DNA from: Micromonospora yasonensis
GTDB taxonomy: Bacteria > Actinomycetota > Actinomycetes > Mycobacteriales > Micromonosporaceae
Length of the DNA: 57,158 nucleotides
NCBI RefSeq assembly: GCF_026013475.1
Contig: NZ_JAPDPH010000018.1
Span: 1-57,158, forward strand
Direction of reading: 5' to 3'
The notes beneath the pieces were generated by a model that was not told the origin of the DNA, did no database searches, and worked only from the letters and a program-made list of their open reading frames with translations. Positions within the stretch are counted from its first letter, which is position 1. Each line of letters begins with the position of its first letter. The position numbers and the translations under genes are program-made. Below, one piece after another: positions 36,721-44,697 of the stretch.

Positions 36721-37224
36721 TCAGGTAATGGCAAGGAGTACCGCTTGGTCATGGGCGGCGGCCGCTCGGTAGAACCGGCACAGGTCGGTGAAGGCTGGCG
36801 CGAAAACGCTGTCGAAGTCGCCGGCGCCGCGATCCCACACATTCGGGTAGATGTCGGCGGCCATCATCGCGTTGACGTCGAACCGAGCGCGCAACGTGTC
36901 GACGTCCAGCGTGTCGAGCGCGGTGGAGATCTCGCGGACCGTTTCGGCGTCGAGAAGGCGTGCCGGTCCGTAGCCGCCGTCCTCGCCGATCTCCTCGCCG
37001 CCGAGGATCGCCGCACCGGCGCCGTCACCGATCTCCCATGCGGTACCGGTCAGCAGGTAGTGCAGGGCGTGCCAGGACTTGTTCAGATCCAGTTCGGGTT
37101 CGGGCATCTCGGCGTCATCGTCGTCGAGGTCGCCGTAGAGCAGCGTGTCAACCGTCGTCGGATCGTTTAGCACCGCCTGCAGTTCATTGGCCGACAGGCG
37201 GCGTCCGATCAACTCCATGCCCAT
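36721..37224 (-). CDS. YfbM-like DUF1877 protein
   Basis: About 167 residues from ATG 37224, preceded by GGGAGGGCC. Signature features: MGMELIGRRLSANELQAVLN, then DLNKSWHALHYLLTGTAWEI (the LdK.W..lh.LLTG motif), GGEEIGEDGGYGPARLLDAE and VREISTALDTLDVDTLRARF. This is the YfbM family, whose role is unknown; members are common near toxin-immunity loci. Single cytosolic domain, full length. Confidence 0.8.
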   Translation of the reverse strand: MGMELIGRRLSANELQAVLNDPTTVDTLLYGDLDDDDAEMPEPELDLNKSWHALHYLLTGTAWEIGDGAGAAILGGEEIGEDGGYGPARLLDAETVREISTALDTLDVDTLRARFDVNAMMAADIYPNVWDRGAGDFDSVFAPAFTDLCRFYRAAAAHDQAVLLAIT

Positions 37225-37428
37225 GAGCAGGCCCTCCCGAATAGTCCGTTCACATCTCGTCGCGGAGACCCCCGCAGCTCTCGGCAGCGGCGCGATACCC
37301 GCCGCCGGCATCGGCACCGTCAGATCAACCTTTGCCAACGTCCGCTTCATACCCGCCTAAACCGCACGCATTTGCCGCCAGCCAGGCGCCGCGGCGCATG
37401 ACAGGCGCTCCGCGAGCCGAGGGTGCCG

Positions 37429-38109
37429 CTATGTCCCGGCGATCGGGTAACCGATCGTGGCGACGTCCTTGCACAGATCGGCGACGGTGAGGTGAGGGTT
37501 CAGCGCCTGTATCACGGCGTCGCTGAGCGGCCGGTGCGCGACGACGTGCTCGACAACCCCCCGGTCCACCTCGATCTCGTAGTAGTCCCTGGCGAACTCG
37601 ACGAACCGGTCAACGATGTCGTCGAACAGGATCTCGAGCATGCCGGAACCGTCCGGCCCGGTACCGTCGTACGATCCGCGCAGCGGTGGGAAGGTAATGC
37701 CTTCTCCGGCGTGCCAGCGGTCGTCACCGGCCAGCCGCCACAGCACCGCGGTGGCGATGAACTGCCCCGTCTCATCGCAGAACGCGGGTTCCTCCAGTTG
37801 CGGGCACAACACCACCGGGATGCCGTCAGTCAGGCCTGGCCACAACTCGTGGTCCGGATCGCCGTACGGCGACATCGTTGACTCGTGATCGAAGACCCGG
37901 ATGAACGCGCCGTCTGCGGTGAAGACGGCCGCCCATTCGTCACCGCTGCCGTTGCTCATCAGCGCCGCCTCATCCTTGCCCCATGCCGGGATGTAGACGT
38001 AGTAGGGCTCCCCGCCGTCGATGATGCGTTCCAGCACGGCCAGTGCCTTGCATCGCTCCCGCAGCACGTCAATGGTGGGTAGCCTGGCGGCGATGTCGTA
38101 GACGGTCAC
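37429..38109 (-). CDS. Conserved hypothetical protein (226 aa)
   Basis: GTG 38109 is preceded by TAGGGT at a 6-base spacing (38116-38121), so the mRNA is probably leaderless. Sequence: LRERCKALAVLERIIDGGEP then YYVYIPAWGKDEAALMSNGS, DEWAAVFTADGAFIRVFDHE and a C-terminal FVEFARDYYEIEVDRGVVEH. Acidic, cytosolic, no signal or span. I do not recognise a named domain, but similar stand-alone proteins are common in streptomycetes and relatives. Confidence 0.6.
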   Translation of the reverse strand: MTVYDIAARLPTIDVLRERCKALAVLERIIDGGEPYYVYIPAWGKDEAALMSNGSGDEWAAVFTADGAFIRVFDHESTMSPYGDPDHELWPGLTDGIPVVLCPQLEEPAFCDETGQFIATAVLWRLAGDDRWHAGEGITFPPLRGSYDGTGPDGSGMLEILFDDIVDRFVEFARDYYEIEVDRGVVEHVVAHRPLSDAVIQALNPHLTVADLCKDVATIGYPIAGT

Positions 38110-38225
38110 CGGGTGACCCTACGCCGGCAGGCGTCGACTCGATCACCTACCTGAGTCGCCGCTGGTGGCGGCCATGCACCTTCGGTTGCCGCGCACTCTA
38201 TGAGCGCGCCACGAGCGCCCGCAGC

Positions 38226-38513
38226 TCAGTCGAACCTGATGCGCTGGGCATGGTGGGGTATCCACGGGCTCGGTTCGGTAGTCCAGCCGTGGTCGTACTG
38301 CTTGACGGCCTCGATGAACTCGGCCGGCGGCCGGTAGAAATGGGCGGTGACGTAATGCCAGATGAGCGAGGGCGCGGCGAATATTACGCCCCGCCCTGAC
38401 GGCACTCTGATTTCAGTGTGTCCCAGCAAGAGGGCGCCGGTCGGATGGTCCACAGAGAGCATCGAACCCTCCGAAGGTTCCGGGCAAAAGGGGCACCGGT
38501 GATGCCCGCGCAT
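38226..38513 (-). CDS. Small hypothetical protein with a CPFC motif
   Basis: Starts MRGHHRCPFCPEPSEG and continues TEIRVPSGRGVIFAAPSLIW, ending in HHAQRIRFD. The Cys-x-x-Cys pair resembles half of a zinc site. The frame is open and protein-like for 18 further codons upstream (CCQTDALLDIIAAPRINT), with no start codon before a stop, so the true N-terminus is uncertain or the gene is broken there. It is downstream of the PRTase-like gene and may be cotranscribed. Confidence 0.45.
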   Translation of the reverse strand: MRGHHRCPFCPEPSEGSMLSVDHPTGALLLGHTEIRVPSGRGVIFAAPSLIWHYVTAHFYRPPAEFIEAVKQYDHGWTTEPSPWIPHHAQRIRFD

Positions 38514-38579
38514 CGTGTTGATACGCGGTGCCGCGATGATGTCGAGCAGCGCGTCGGTCTGGCAGCAGGTCCATCGCGG

Positions 38580-39212
38580 TCACCTCTCCTGCTGATCGAC
38601 GGATGCTGGCCGGCGTAGTTCGATGACCAGGGACCGTAGCCATGCCTCGCGCATGGTCGGCTCCGCGGTGATCGCGGCGACCAGGCCGGCGCGTCCCTCG
38701 GCGGAGCGGCCGTGCGCGACCACGGCGACCGCTTCGGCCAGGGCCGCCAACGCTTTCGGGTCGCGGTCAGGTCGGTTGGCGTCCTGGTCGAGCCATCGCG
38801 CGACGGGGAACGACCGGGTGGTCTTGGCCTGCTGGTCGCCCAGGTAGCTCCACACGCCGCCGTCCAGGGATATCCCGATCAGTGCGCTACGCGGCAGGTG
38901 CGCTGCCCATGGGGCGGCCTGGTGCCAGCGCCACGTGTTCGGGCTGGTCCTGGTCCGGACGATGATGCCGACGAACCGCAGCTTGGTGCGTACCACCGCC
39001 CACGGCGCGTTCTCCTCGGCGATCCACCGCCATAGCAGGAGGAACAAGTTGGCGTAGGTGCGCCCTCCGTAGACCAGGTCGATGAAGGTGACCGGACGCC
39101 GGCGGTGTGCCAGCCGTTGCGGATCGATCCCCAGCTGGCTCATGTTGATGCGGAACTGAGCGACCAGACCCTTGGGCTTGGATGCAGGGGATTGCGCAAT
39201 GAGCGCAGACAT
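38580..39212 (-). CDS. Hypothetical protein with a phosphoribosyltransferase-like motif
   Basis: 210 residues from ATG 39212, with AAAGG four bases upstream. The segment RRRPVTFIDLVYGGRTYANL looks like a strand followed by a PRPP-binding loop (hydrophobic run, D, then GGRT), and VRTKLRFVGIIVRTRTSPNT WRWHQ follows. PRTases use such loops to hold 5-phosphoribosyl pyrophosphate. The rest is helical and poorly characterised. The function is unknown and the PRTase link is a motif-level inference. It faces away from the RiPP-like cluster. Confidence 0.5.
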   Translation of the reverse strand: MSALIAQSPASKPKGLVAQFRINMSQLGIDPQRLAHRRRPVTFIDLVYGGRTYANLFLLLWRWIAEENAPWAVVRTKLRFVGIIVRTRTSPNTWRWHQAAPWAAHLPRSALIGISLDGGVWSYLGDQQAKTTRSFPVARWLDQDANRPDRDPKALAALAEAVAVVAHGRSAEGRAGLVAAITAEPTMREAWLRSLVIELRRPASVDQQER

Positions 39213-39611
39213 TGACCTTTCTGACTTCAAAGAGTTTCCGCCATGAGCACAAACATCCCTAGATTTTGGAATACGCACGTCTCGGATTTCTGGCGCTTAA
39301 TGGTTCATTGATAGTCGCCTCGCTCGCCCGCGACGCGGGGCGACCTTGACTATCTGCGGCCGATATCGGCCGATTTGCCCCTCCCGAAATCTGTCGGCTG
39401 ATGTGGAATCGAGGTGACAATATTTTTTGTGGCGCGTCTGTCCTCAATAACGCCTATGTGGGGCTGCTCGACTGGGTGCCGCCGGCCGATGTTGATGCGT
39501 TCGGCAGATGTAAGCCGCGCGACATAGGCCTTTACCTAATAGACGGCTGTGGCTACCTTCCGCATACGGCGCCAACATCGGACTGGCGCAGGAAAGAGAG
39601 AGGGGATTCGC
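39213..39611. promoter_or_regulatory. Divergent intergenic region upstream of the RiPP-like cluster
   Basis: About 400 bases with no convincing gene; locally AT-rich compared with neighbours (for example gacaatattttttgtgg at 39415-39431). It includes TTGACT near 39346 and a perfect 16-bp palindrome, CGGCCGATATCGGCCG (39357-39372), that could be an operator. The promoter for the precursor and modification genes must lie here. I could not fix one -10/-35 pair with confidence. Confidence 0.4.
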
Positions 39612-39692
39612 ATGAAGATCGAGGTCCGCAAGCTCGAGCGCATCGAGACCACCGCCGCCGCCGACGGCTGCTGCGGCTGCACCGACTGCTGA
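39612..39692 (+). CDS. Cys-rich RiPP precursor peptide candidate (26 aa)
   Basis: ATG 39612 follows GAGAGGGG at 7-base spacing and the ORF ends at TGA 39690-39692. The 26-residue product has a charged leader-like part (MKIEVRKLERIETTAAADG) and a core-like end Cys-Cys-Gly-Cys-Thr-Asp-Cys. A short peptide with all its Cys at the C-terminus, followed by a hairpin and then an E1-like enzyme and an M50-type protease, is the layout expected of a ribosomally made, modified peptide. It is too short for usual gene callers. Product unknown. Confidence 0.7.
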   Translation: MKIEVRKLERIETTAAADGCCGCTDC

Positions 39693-39707
39693 TCTACCCC
39701 AATTGCC

Positions 39708-39733
39708 TGGGCGGGCCGAATTCGGCCCGCCCA
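39708..39733 (+). terminator. Perfect 26-bp palindrome between precursor and E1 genes
   Basis: TGGGCGGGCCGAA (39708-39720) is the exact reverse complement of TTCGGCCCGCCCA (39721-39733). As RNA it folds to a stable stem with a tight loop 16 bases after the precursor stop. Such leaky terminators are common after RiPP precursors, giving more precursor than enzyme. It may also be a protein-binding site. Confidence 0.65.
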
Positions 39734-39759
39734 GACGTCGCGGTGTTGAGGAGGACGAC

Positions 39760-40911
39760 ATGGACAGACCCCGCATAAAGAGCATGTTTCCGCCAATTCC
39801 GCTGGACGATGGGACCATCCGTATCGGTGGCGCAGATTTCGGCATTGCCGGTGAGATCAAAGACGACGAGCAACGCCACGTCTGGCAACTCCTCCAGCTG
39901 CTGGACGGCACACGGTCGATGCCCGAACTCATCGCGGAAATGCGAGCCAGGGATCCCGAGATCACCGCGGTGGAGATCGAGACGGCAGTGTCCATGCTCG
40001 AGGACGCCGGCTACCTCGACGACGCGGCCGTGATGCCGCCCGCCATCTTCAGGCCGGACGAGGTCGAGCGCTACCGGCGCAACGCCGAGTTCTTCTCGTT
40101 CTTCCACCACCCGCCACTGACCGGCTACGACTTCCAAGCCCGGCTGCACGACGCGAAGGTGGCCGTGCTCGGGATCGGCGGCCTGGGCTCGTACGTGGCG
40201 CTGGCCCTGGCCGCAGCCGGCGTCGGTGACCTGCTACTGATCGACGACGACAACGTCGAGTTGCATAACCTCAACCGGCAGGTCCTCTACACCGACGCCG
40301 ATGTCGGTTCGCCCAAGACGCTGGCCGCGGCGCGGCGAGTGGCAGCAGCCAACCCGCACGTCGCCGTTTCGACAATCAACCGGCGAGTCAGTGGCGTCGA
40401 CGACGCGCGCGCCTGCATGCAGGGTCGCGATCTGCTGATCTGTGCGGCGGACCGGCCGCGGATCCGCATCTATGACTGGCTCAACGAGGCGGCGCTGACC
40501 GAGCAGGTGCCATGGGTCCGTGGCGCCAACGACGGTTTGACTGTCAACTTGTTCCTGCATTCGCCAGGAGTGACCGCCTGCTTCGCGTGTGAACAACGTC
40601 GTGCTCACGCCAATGTACCGGGATACGGGGCCATCATGCGCTACGCGATGGAGCACGTCGGCGATCGCACCGTCAATCCATGCACAGCTCCTGTCTCGGG
40701 ACTCATCGGTAGCCTGGTGGCGCTGGAGGCGGTCAAGCTGCTGACGGGAGTGGCCGAACCGACCATTCTCAACCGTAAGCTGATCTTCGATTTGCAGACC
40801 ATGCAGATCCGGTTCAACGAGGGCGTCAAGGACCCGGACTGCGACGTATGCGGGCATCTCCGCCCCGGGAGTGTTCCGGTGCCGGCGCCGCTGACGGAGG
40901 TGGCAGGGTGA
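39760..40911 (+). CDS. E1-like (ThiF/MoeB/HesA) adenylyltransferase with N-terminal RRE/winged-helix region
   Basis: 383 residues; GAGGAGGA precedes ATG 39760. Residues 30-95 form a helical winged-helix-like region (HVWQLLQLLDGTRSMPELIA and a following hairpin), resembling peptide-recognition elements of RiPP enzymes. From 133 on it is a full E1 domain: GIGGLG (138-143), DDDNVELHNLNRQ with Arg173 and Gln174, Asp231, zinc pairs C274/C277 and C361/C364, and Cys308 in NPCT at the MoeB-type position. E1 proteins adenylate C-terminal carboxylates, so it may activate the precursor. It overlaps the M50 gene by four bases. Confidence 0.8.
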   Translation: MDRPRIKSMFPPIPLDDGTIRIGGADFGIAGEIKDDEQRHVWQLLQLLDGTRSMPELIAEMRARDPEITAVEIETAVSMLEDAGYLDDAAVMPPAIFRPDEVERYRRNAEFFSFFHHPPLTGYDFQARLHDAKVAVLGIGGLGSYVALALAAAGVGDLLLIDDDNVELHNLNRQVLYTDADVGSPKTLAAARRVAAANPHVAVSTINRRVSGVDDARACMQGRDLLICAADRPRIRIYDWLNEAALTEQVPWVRGANDGLTVNLFLHSPGVTACFACEQRRAHANVPGYGAIMRYAMEHVGDRTVNPCTAPVSGLIGSLVALEAVKLLTGVAEPTILNRKLIFDLQTMQIRFNEGVKDPDCDVCGHLRPGSVPVPAPLTEVAG

Positions 40912-42137
40912 GCGCCCCCGCACAGGATGAGCGAACCGCCACGCTCTACCCGCTGCATATCGGTGAAATCGAGGACGGGGCAGCCGAGGTCGGCCGCCCG
41001 GAGACCGGCGTTTTCGTCAGTCTGCCCGAACCGGGCATCACCCTGATCCAGGACATGCAGCGCGGCCTCACTCTGGCCGAGGTCTCGGCAAACTTCGCGC
41101 AACGGTACGGCGAGCCGCCCGACCTGGACGACTTCCTCGCGACGCTGACTGACTGCGGTTTCGTACGCCCGGCGGGAGATGAAGGCGTCGAAGCCGAGGC
41201 GGTTGCCCAGCCGGTGGGGCCGGCGGGTCCCCAGATGCGCGGCTGGCGCCTGCTCAGCTCGGTGCCCGCCGAGCGCGTGGCTTGGCTCGTCAGCGGGCCC
41301 GCCCTGGTCGTCTGGGCCATGGTGTGGGTAGCCGTCCCGGTGCTCATGGCGGTGCGGCCGGACCTGATTCCCTCCGGCACCGACGGCCGGCTTGGTCTCG
41401 GTGTCGCTGCGGACGCGGTCGCCCTGACAGTCCTCAGTTGGGGCCTGCTGCTCGCCCACGAAGCGGCACATCTGCTCGCGGTACGGGCACGCGGTTGCAC
41501 CGGAGTGCTGCGGGTCAGCAACCGGCTGCACCTGCTCGTCGCCGAGACCGACATGTCGGCGGTACGGTCACTGCCCCGGCGTCAGCGGTACGTCCCGTAC
41601 CTGGCCGGCATGACGTTCACGATGAGCGCGCTGCTGCTGAGCCTGCTGGCACAACTGGTGGGATGGGACAGCCAGCCGATCCGGGCAATCGGTTTCCTCT
41701 GTCTGGTCACTCTGCTGCTCGAACTAGCGTTCTTCATGCGAACCGACGTGTACTACGTGATCGTCACCTGGCTGCGGCTCGGTAATCTGATGGCCGACAC
41801 CTGGCAGTACGTCGGCAACCAGCTCGCCCGCCTCGTGCGCCGACCGCAGCCGTACGATTTGTCCTCGGTGCCGGCCCGGGAACTCCGGATTGTGCGCTGG
41901 TACTCCCTGGTCCTCGTGTTGGGTGTGACGATCTTCGTCGGGCAGTTCCTGCTGTTGGGGCTACCGCTCCTGATCAGCTTCGTCCGGGACGCGACTGCCA
42001 AAGTCGCCGCCGGACCCAGCACAGCGGGCTTCTGGGACGCCGTGGTGCTGCTCCTGCTCGCGGTCGCCCACTTCGGCACCCTCGGCGTGGTGGCGCTGCG
42101 GCGCCGGCTGCGCCCCGTCACGCAAGCCGCACGCTGA
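40908..42137 (+). CDS. M50-type membrane metalloprotease with PqqD-like N-terminal region
   Basis: 409 residues from GTG 40908, overlapping the E1 stop. Residues 1-90 resemble a PqqD/winged-helix peptide-binding region (ITLIQDMQRGLTLAEVSANF, then DDFLATLTDCGFV). Hydrophobic spans follow with the zinc motif HEAAH (184-188) and a likely third ligand Asp280 in FFMRTDVYYV, plus more spans near 345-365 and 385-400. Membrane-embedded M50 proteases accompany several peptide-modification systems and may cleave or export the leader-bearing peptide. Assignment as protease is motif-based. Confidence 0.8.
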   Translation: MSAPAQDERTATLYPLHIGEIEDGAAEVGRPETGVFVSLPEPGITLIQDMQRGLTLAEVSANFAQRYGEPPDLDDFLATLTDCGFVRPAGDEGVEAEAVAQPVGPAGPQMRGWRLLSSVPAERVAWLVSGPALVVWAMVWVAVPVLMAVRPDLIPSGTDGRLGLGVAADAVALTVLSWGLLLAHEAAHLLAVRARGCTGVLRVSNRLHLLVAETDMSAVRSLPRRQRYVPYLAGMTFTMSALLLSLLAQLVGWDSQPIRAIGFLCLVTLLLELAFFMRTDVYYVIVTWLRLGNLMADTWQYVGNQLARLVRRPQPYDLSSVPARELRIVRWYSLVLVLGVTIFVGQFLLLGLPLLISFVRDATAKVAAGPSTAGFWDAVVLLLLAVAHFGTLGVVALRRRLRPVTQAAR

Positions 42138-42478
42138 CTCGCCACCCGCCGCCCTCGGCTCGGAACGAGACAACCGTCCAGCCCATGGCATGGGTGCAGG
42201 CAGCTTCGACTTACTTGCCGATGGGCGGTAGACAGTGCAGCTGACGGCGCCAGCGGACACGTCGCCGCTCGCCGTAGCGTAGTGGGCTGGCGGAGAAACC
42301 TTCCGCCGGCGCCATGCGCCCCGTAAGCGCGATGGACGTCTCTGCCTCGGCGAACCACTCCGCATCCGCTTCTGGCCGCGATGATGGCGCCGTGCGAGCC
42401 ACAGGTCGACCGCGGCGGCTGGTGCAAATTACCGCCGGCAGGACGCCGCAGCCGTCGACCGTGTGCTTACCTTCTGAT
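42138..42478. other. Intergenic region, no supported gene
   Basis: No frame in these 340 bases looks like protein. The far right carries a leaderless-type promoter box, TACCTT (42468-42473), five bases before ATG 42479 of the next gene. No obvious terminator hairpin for the cluster was seen. Confidence 0.4.
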
Positions 42479-42883
42479 ATGCCGCACCCCATCGTGTTTG
42501 ACGAGGCAGATCCGCTCCTGAGCCGGCTGCGGGCGCTCGCCCTGGCCTTCCCTGACGCGGCCGAGAAGATCTCCCACGGACATCCCGCCTTCTTCACCAC
42601 CAAGGTCTTCGCCTACTACGGGGGATCAGTGAAAGTCGACGGCGTCTATCGGCAGCATGAACATTCGGTGCTCGTGCTGGTTGATCCCGACGAGCGTGCG
42701 GCGCTGTTGGAGGAAGACCGCTGCTTCGTGCCGGCCTACCTCGGCGCCTACGGATGGATCGGGGTGGACCTGACCGGCGACCCCGACTGGGACGAGGTCG
42801 ACGAGCTACTCGACGCCAGCTACCGACGTACGGCCGGATCATGCAGGATTGCTCTGCTCGACTCCCGGCGGCCCGGAGCATGA
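42479..42883 (+). CDS. MmcQ/YjbR family (DUF419) protein
   Basis: 134 residues from ATG 42479; the longer frame to 42314 adds only low-complexity sequence. Family landmarks: LRALALAFPDAAEKISHGHP, FFTTKVFAYYGGSVK, HEHSVLVLVDPDERAALLEE and the tail VPAYLGAYGWIGVDLTGDPD followed by a helix DWDEVDELLDASYRRTA. These are double-wing DNA-binding-like folds of unknown function. TACCTT sits five bases upstream, suggesting a leaderless mRNA. Full length for the family. Confidence 0.85.
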   Translation: MPHPIVFDEADPLLSRLRALALAFPDAAEKISHGHPAFFTTKVFAYYGGSVKVDGVYRQHEHSVLVLVDPDERAALLEEDRCFVPAYLGAYGWIGVDLTGDPDWDEVDELLDASYRRTAGSCRIALLDSRRPGA

Positions 42884-42951
42884 TCGCGGCCGAGGCCGTG
42901 AAGAGCGATGACCGCCACGACAGCCCCGGCCCCGCCTAGACCCCCTGCCAA

Positions 42952-43155
42952 CTAAAGATGGTCGCAGTACGGAGAGCAACGACGGCCAAGGGCGTGGCCC
43001 AGGTCCCGCAGGAGAGTACCCAGCCGCTCGGACTCCTCGGCGGTGGGCGGAGTGATCGCTGCGCCAGCCGCGATGTGCTCTCCGGCCTCGTGCAGCGCGA
43101 CGTACAGATCTTCGGCGGTTGCGCGGTCGAGCTGCAGAATGATGTCATCCCGCAT
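42952..43155 (-). CDS. Small hypothetical protein (67 aa), leaderless
   Basis: ATG 43155 is preceded by TAGGGT (43162-43167 on the minus strand) at six bases, the standard leaderless layout. The product is all-helical: ILQLDRATAEDLYVALHEAG, then PPTAEESERLGTLLRDLGHA, with a Cys-rich end. Family not recognised. It lies beside the ISAs1-type element and may be an old chromosomal gene interrupted downstream by it. Confidence 0.5.
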   Translation of the reverse strand: MRDDIILQLDRATAEDLYVALHEAGEHIAAGAAITPPTAEESERLGTLLRDLGHALGRRCSPYCDHL

Positions 43156-43232
43156 GCGCAGACCCTAATCGCGCGTCGCGCGGAACCGGTTTGTTCAAGG
43201 TTGGGGCGCAGAGCCGAAGCAAAGTCTGTTGA

Positions 43233-44399
43233 TCATGGCCGGGATGCGTTGAGCAGGGCGGGGATGAGCATCTTGTCGGCGTGGTGGCGTTCCATGACCT
43301 GTTTGATCCTGGAGTGTCCGGCGAGCCGGATCAGGGCGATCGCGAGGTTGCGTAGGGCGGCCATGGTGTGGGCGACGCTGCCGAGCCAGGCGTGGTGGGT
43401 GTCCTCGCCGAACAGGACGTCCCGCACTCAGTGGATCTTGTTCTCGATCCACCAGTGGGTGCGTACGTGGGCGGCGATCTCGGCTGCCGTGCTGGTCAGG
43501 CTGGTGATTCCGTGGACGATCTGCTTGCTGACGCGTTGGCCGTCGGGGGCGTACACGTCACGGCGGAGCCGGAAGACCACGGCCACGCCGGGGAAGTCGA
43601 TGCCTGTGGCGGCTGCGATCCAGATGGTGCGGGTGATCCGGTGGCCGCTGCGGCGTTCGGTGTCGGTGTGGGCGCTGGTCGCCGCTGTCGCCGCGGGTAG
43701 CCGGTCGGTGATCGCGGCCAGCAGGGCGGGCCGGTTGCCTTTCACGGTGAACACGTAGTCCGCGCTTCGTTGCCGCAGGTAGGCGGCGGTGCCGCTGCTG
43801 GGATGCGCGGCGTCCGCGGTGACCACCATGCTGGTGATGTCGATCGGGTCGAGCAGGGCTTCGATCTGGGTGACCTCGGTGGTGTCGGCCGGGACCTGGA
43901 TCTGGGCGATGACCACTGCGGTGTCATGCCGCATCGCGGAAAACAACTGCACGTGGATGTCGGTGCCGCCCGAGTGTCGGACGGTCTTGCCGTCCAGCGA
44001 CAGCCCGACCCCGGCGGGATCGTCGAGCCGTTCGGCCAGTCAGGCGCAGACGAGGCGGTCCACCACCGCCGCGTCGACGGCCTCGACCAGCCGGCGCAGG
44101 GTGTCCCGACCCGGCGCGATCCGGAACCCGAGCGCCGGATGCCGGCGGGCACCCGCCGCGGCCAGCAACGGCTGCGGCAACTCGGCCACCCGGTCGGCGG
44201 CCTGCCGGAAGTTCCGCGCTCCGCACAACAGCGCCAGCGTCACCACGGTCAACACCGCCGCGAGCCGATGACGCACGCCCCGTGCCTTACGCGGATCGCT
44301 GACCTGCCCGAACAGGGCCGCCAGCGTCGCCACCTGCCCGGTGTCGACCTCCCCACCCTCATCCGTGACGACACCGACGACAGCATGGGAGACTGACAC
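43233..44399 (-). pseudogene. ISAs1-family transposase with two in-frame TGA codons
   Basis: A single reading frame of about 389 codons from GTG 44399 to 43233 carries the DDE transposase: an N-terminal GQVSDPRKARGVRHRLAAVL, then LSLDGKTVR, VVTADAAHPSSGTAAYLRQR and HVRTHWWIENKIH, followed by VRDVLFGEDTHHAWLGSVAH. Two TGA codons interrupt it, at 44040-44042 and 43428-43430; both sit where this family usually has Trp (TGG). No frameshift is needed. The element is probably inactive. Its exact ends and target duplication were not identified. Confidence 0.75.
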
Positions 44400-44414
44400 G
44401 AGCGCCCTTCTTTT

Positions 44415-44452
44415 GTAGACGACGACTGGCGTGAAGAACCTCCATCGTCTAC
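44415..44452. repeat. Inverted repeat at the transposase-helicase junction
   Basis: GTAGACGA (44415-44422) and TCGTCTAC (44445-44452) are perfect 8-bp arms, 22 bases apart, just upstream of the transposase start and before the helicase gene. It may belong to the end of the insertion element or be a regulatory hairpin for the helicase transcript. Confidence 0.35.
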
Positions 44453-44697
44453 TTAGGAAGACCGCGCCCGTGACCGCCCTTGGGCCCCCGCGAGATACCC
44501 GCCTCACCAGGCCAAACGAAGATCAACTAACTGCTTTGGCTCTGAGGCCACAAGCGGCTCCGAACTGCAAGGCATTGAGATTCCTATCTCCGCCGAGAGG
44601 GTTCCTGGTCGACGAGGAGAAACCAACTCTATGCTTGCCGCCGGAATACCTGTGGCTCATCCGGGCCGAGGGAAAGCACCAATGCAAGGATTTGCGA

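Noticed and set aside
39401..39778. Plus-strand open frame of 125 codons running through the precursor gene
   Set aside because: It crosses the precursor and palindrome in another frame, has no ribosome site, and turns to Arg-rich noise.
43428..44042. Recoding of TGA as Trp or selenocysteine in the transposase
   Set aside because: No downstream selenocysteine element or recoding signal seen, and other genes use TGA as stop throughout; nonsense mutation is simpler.
44500..44697. Rifamycin-associated element (RAE) upstream of the HelD-type gene
   Set aside because: Only a partial resemblance (gcttgccgcc near 44634); the required inverted repeat is not present.
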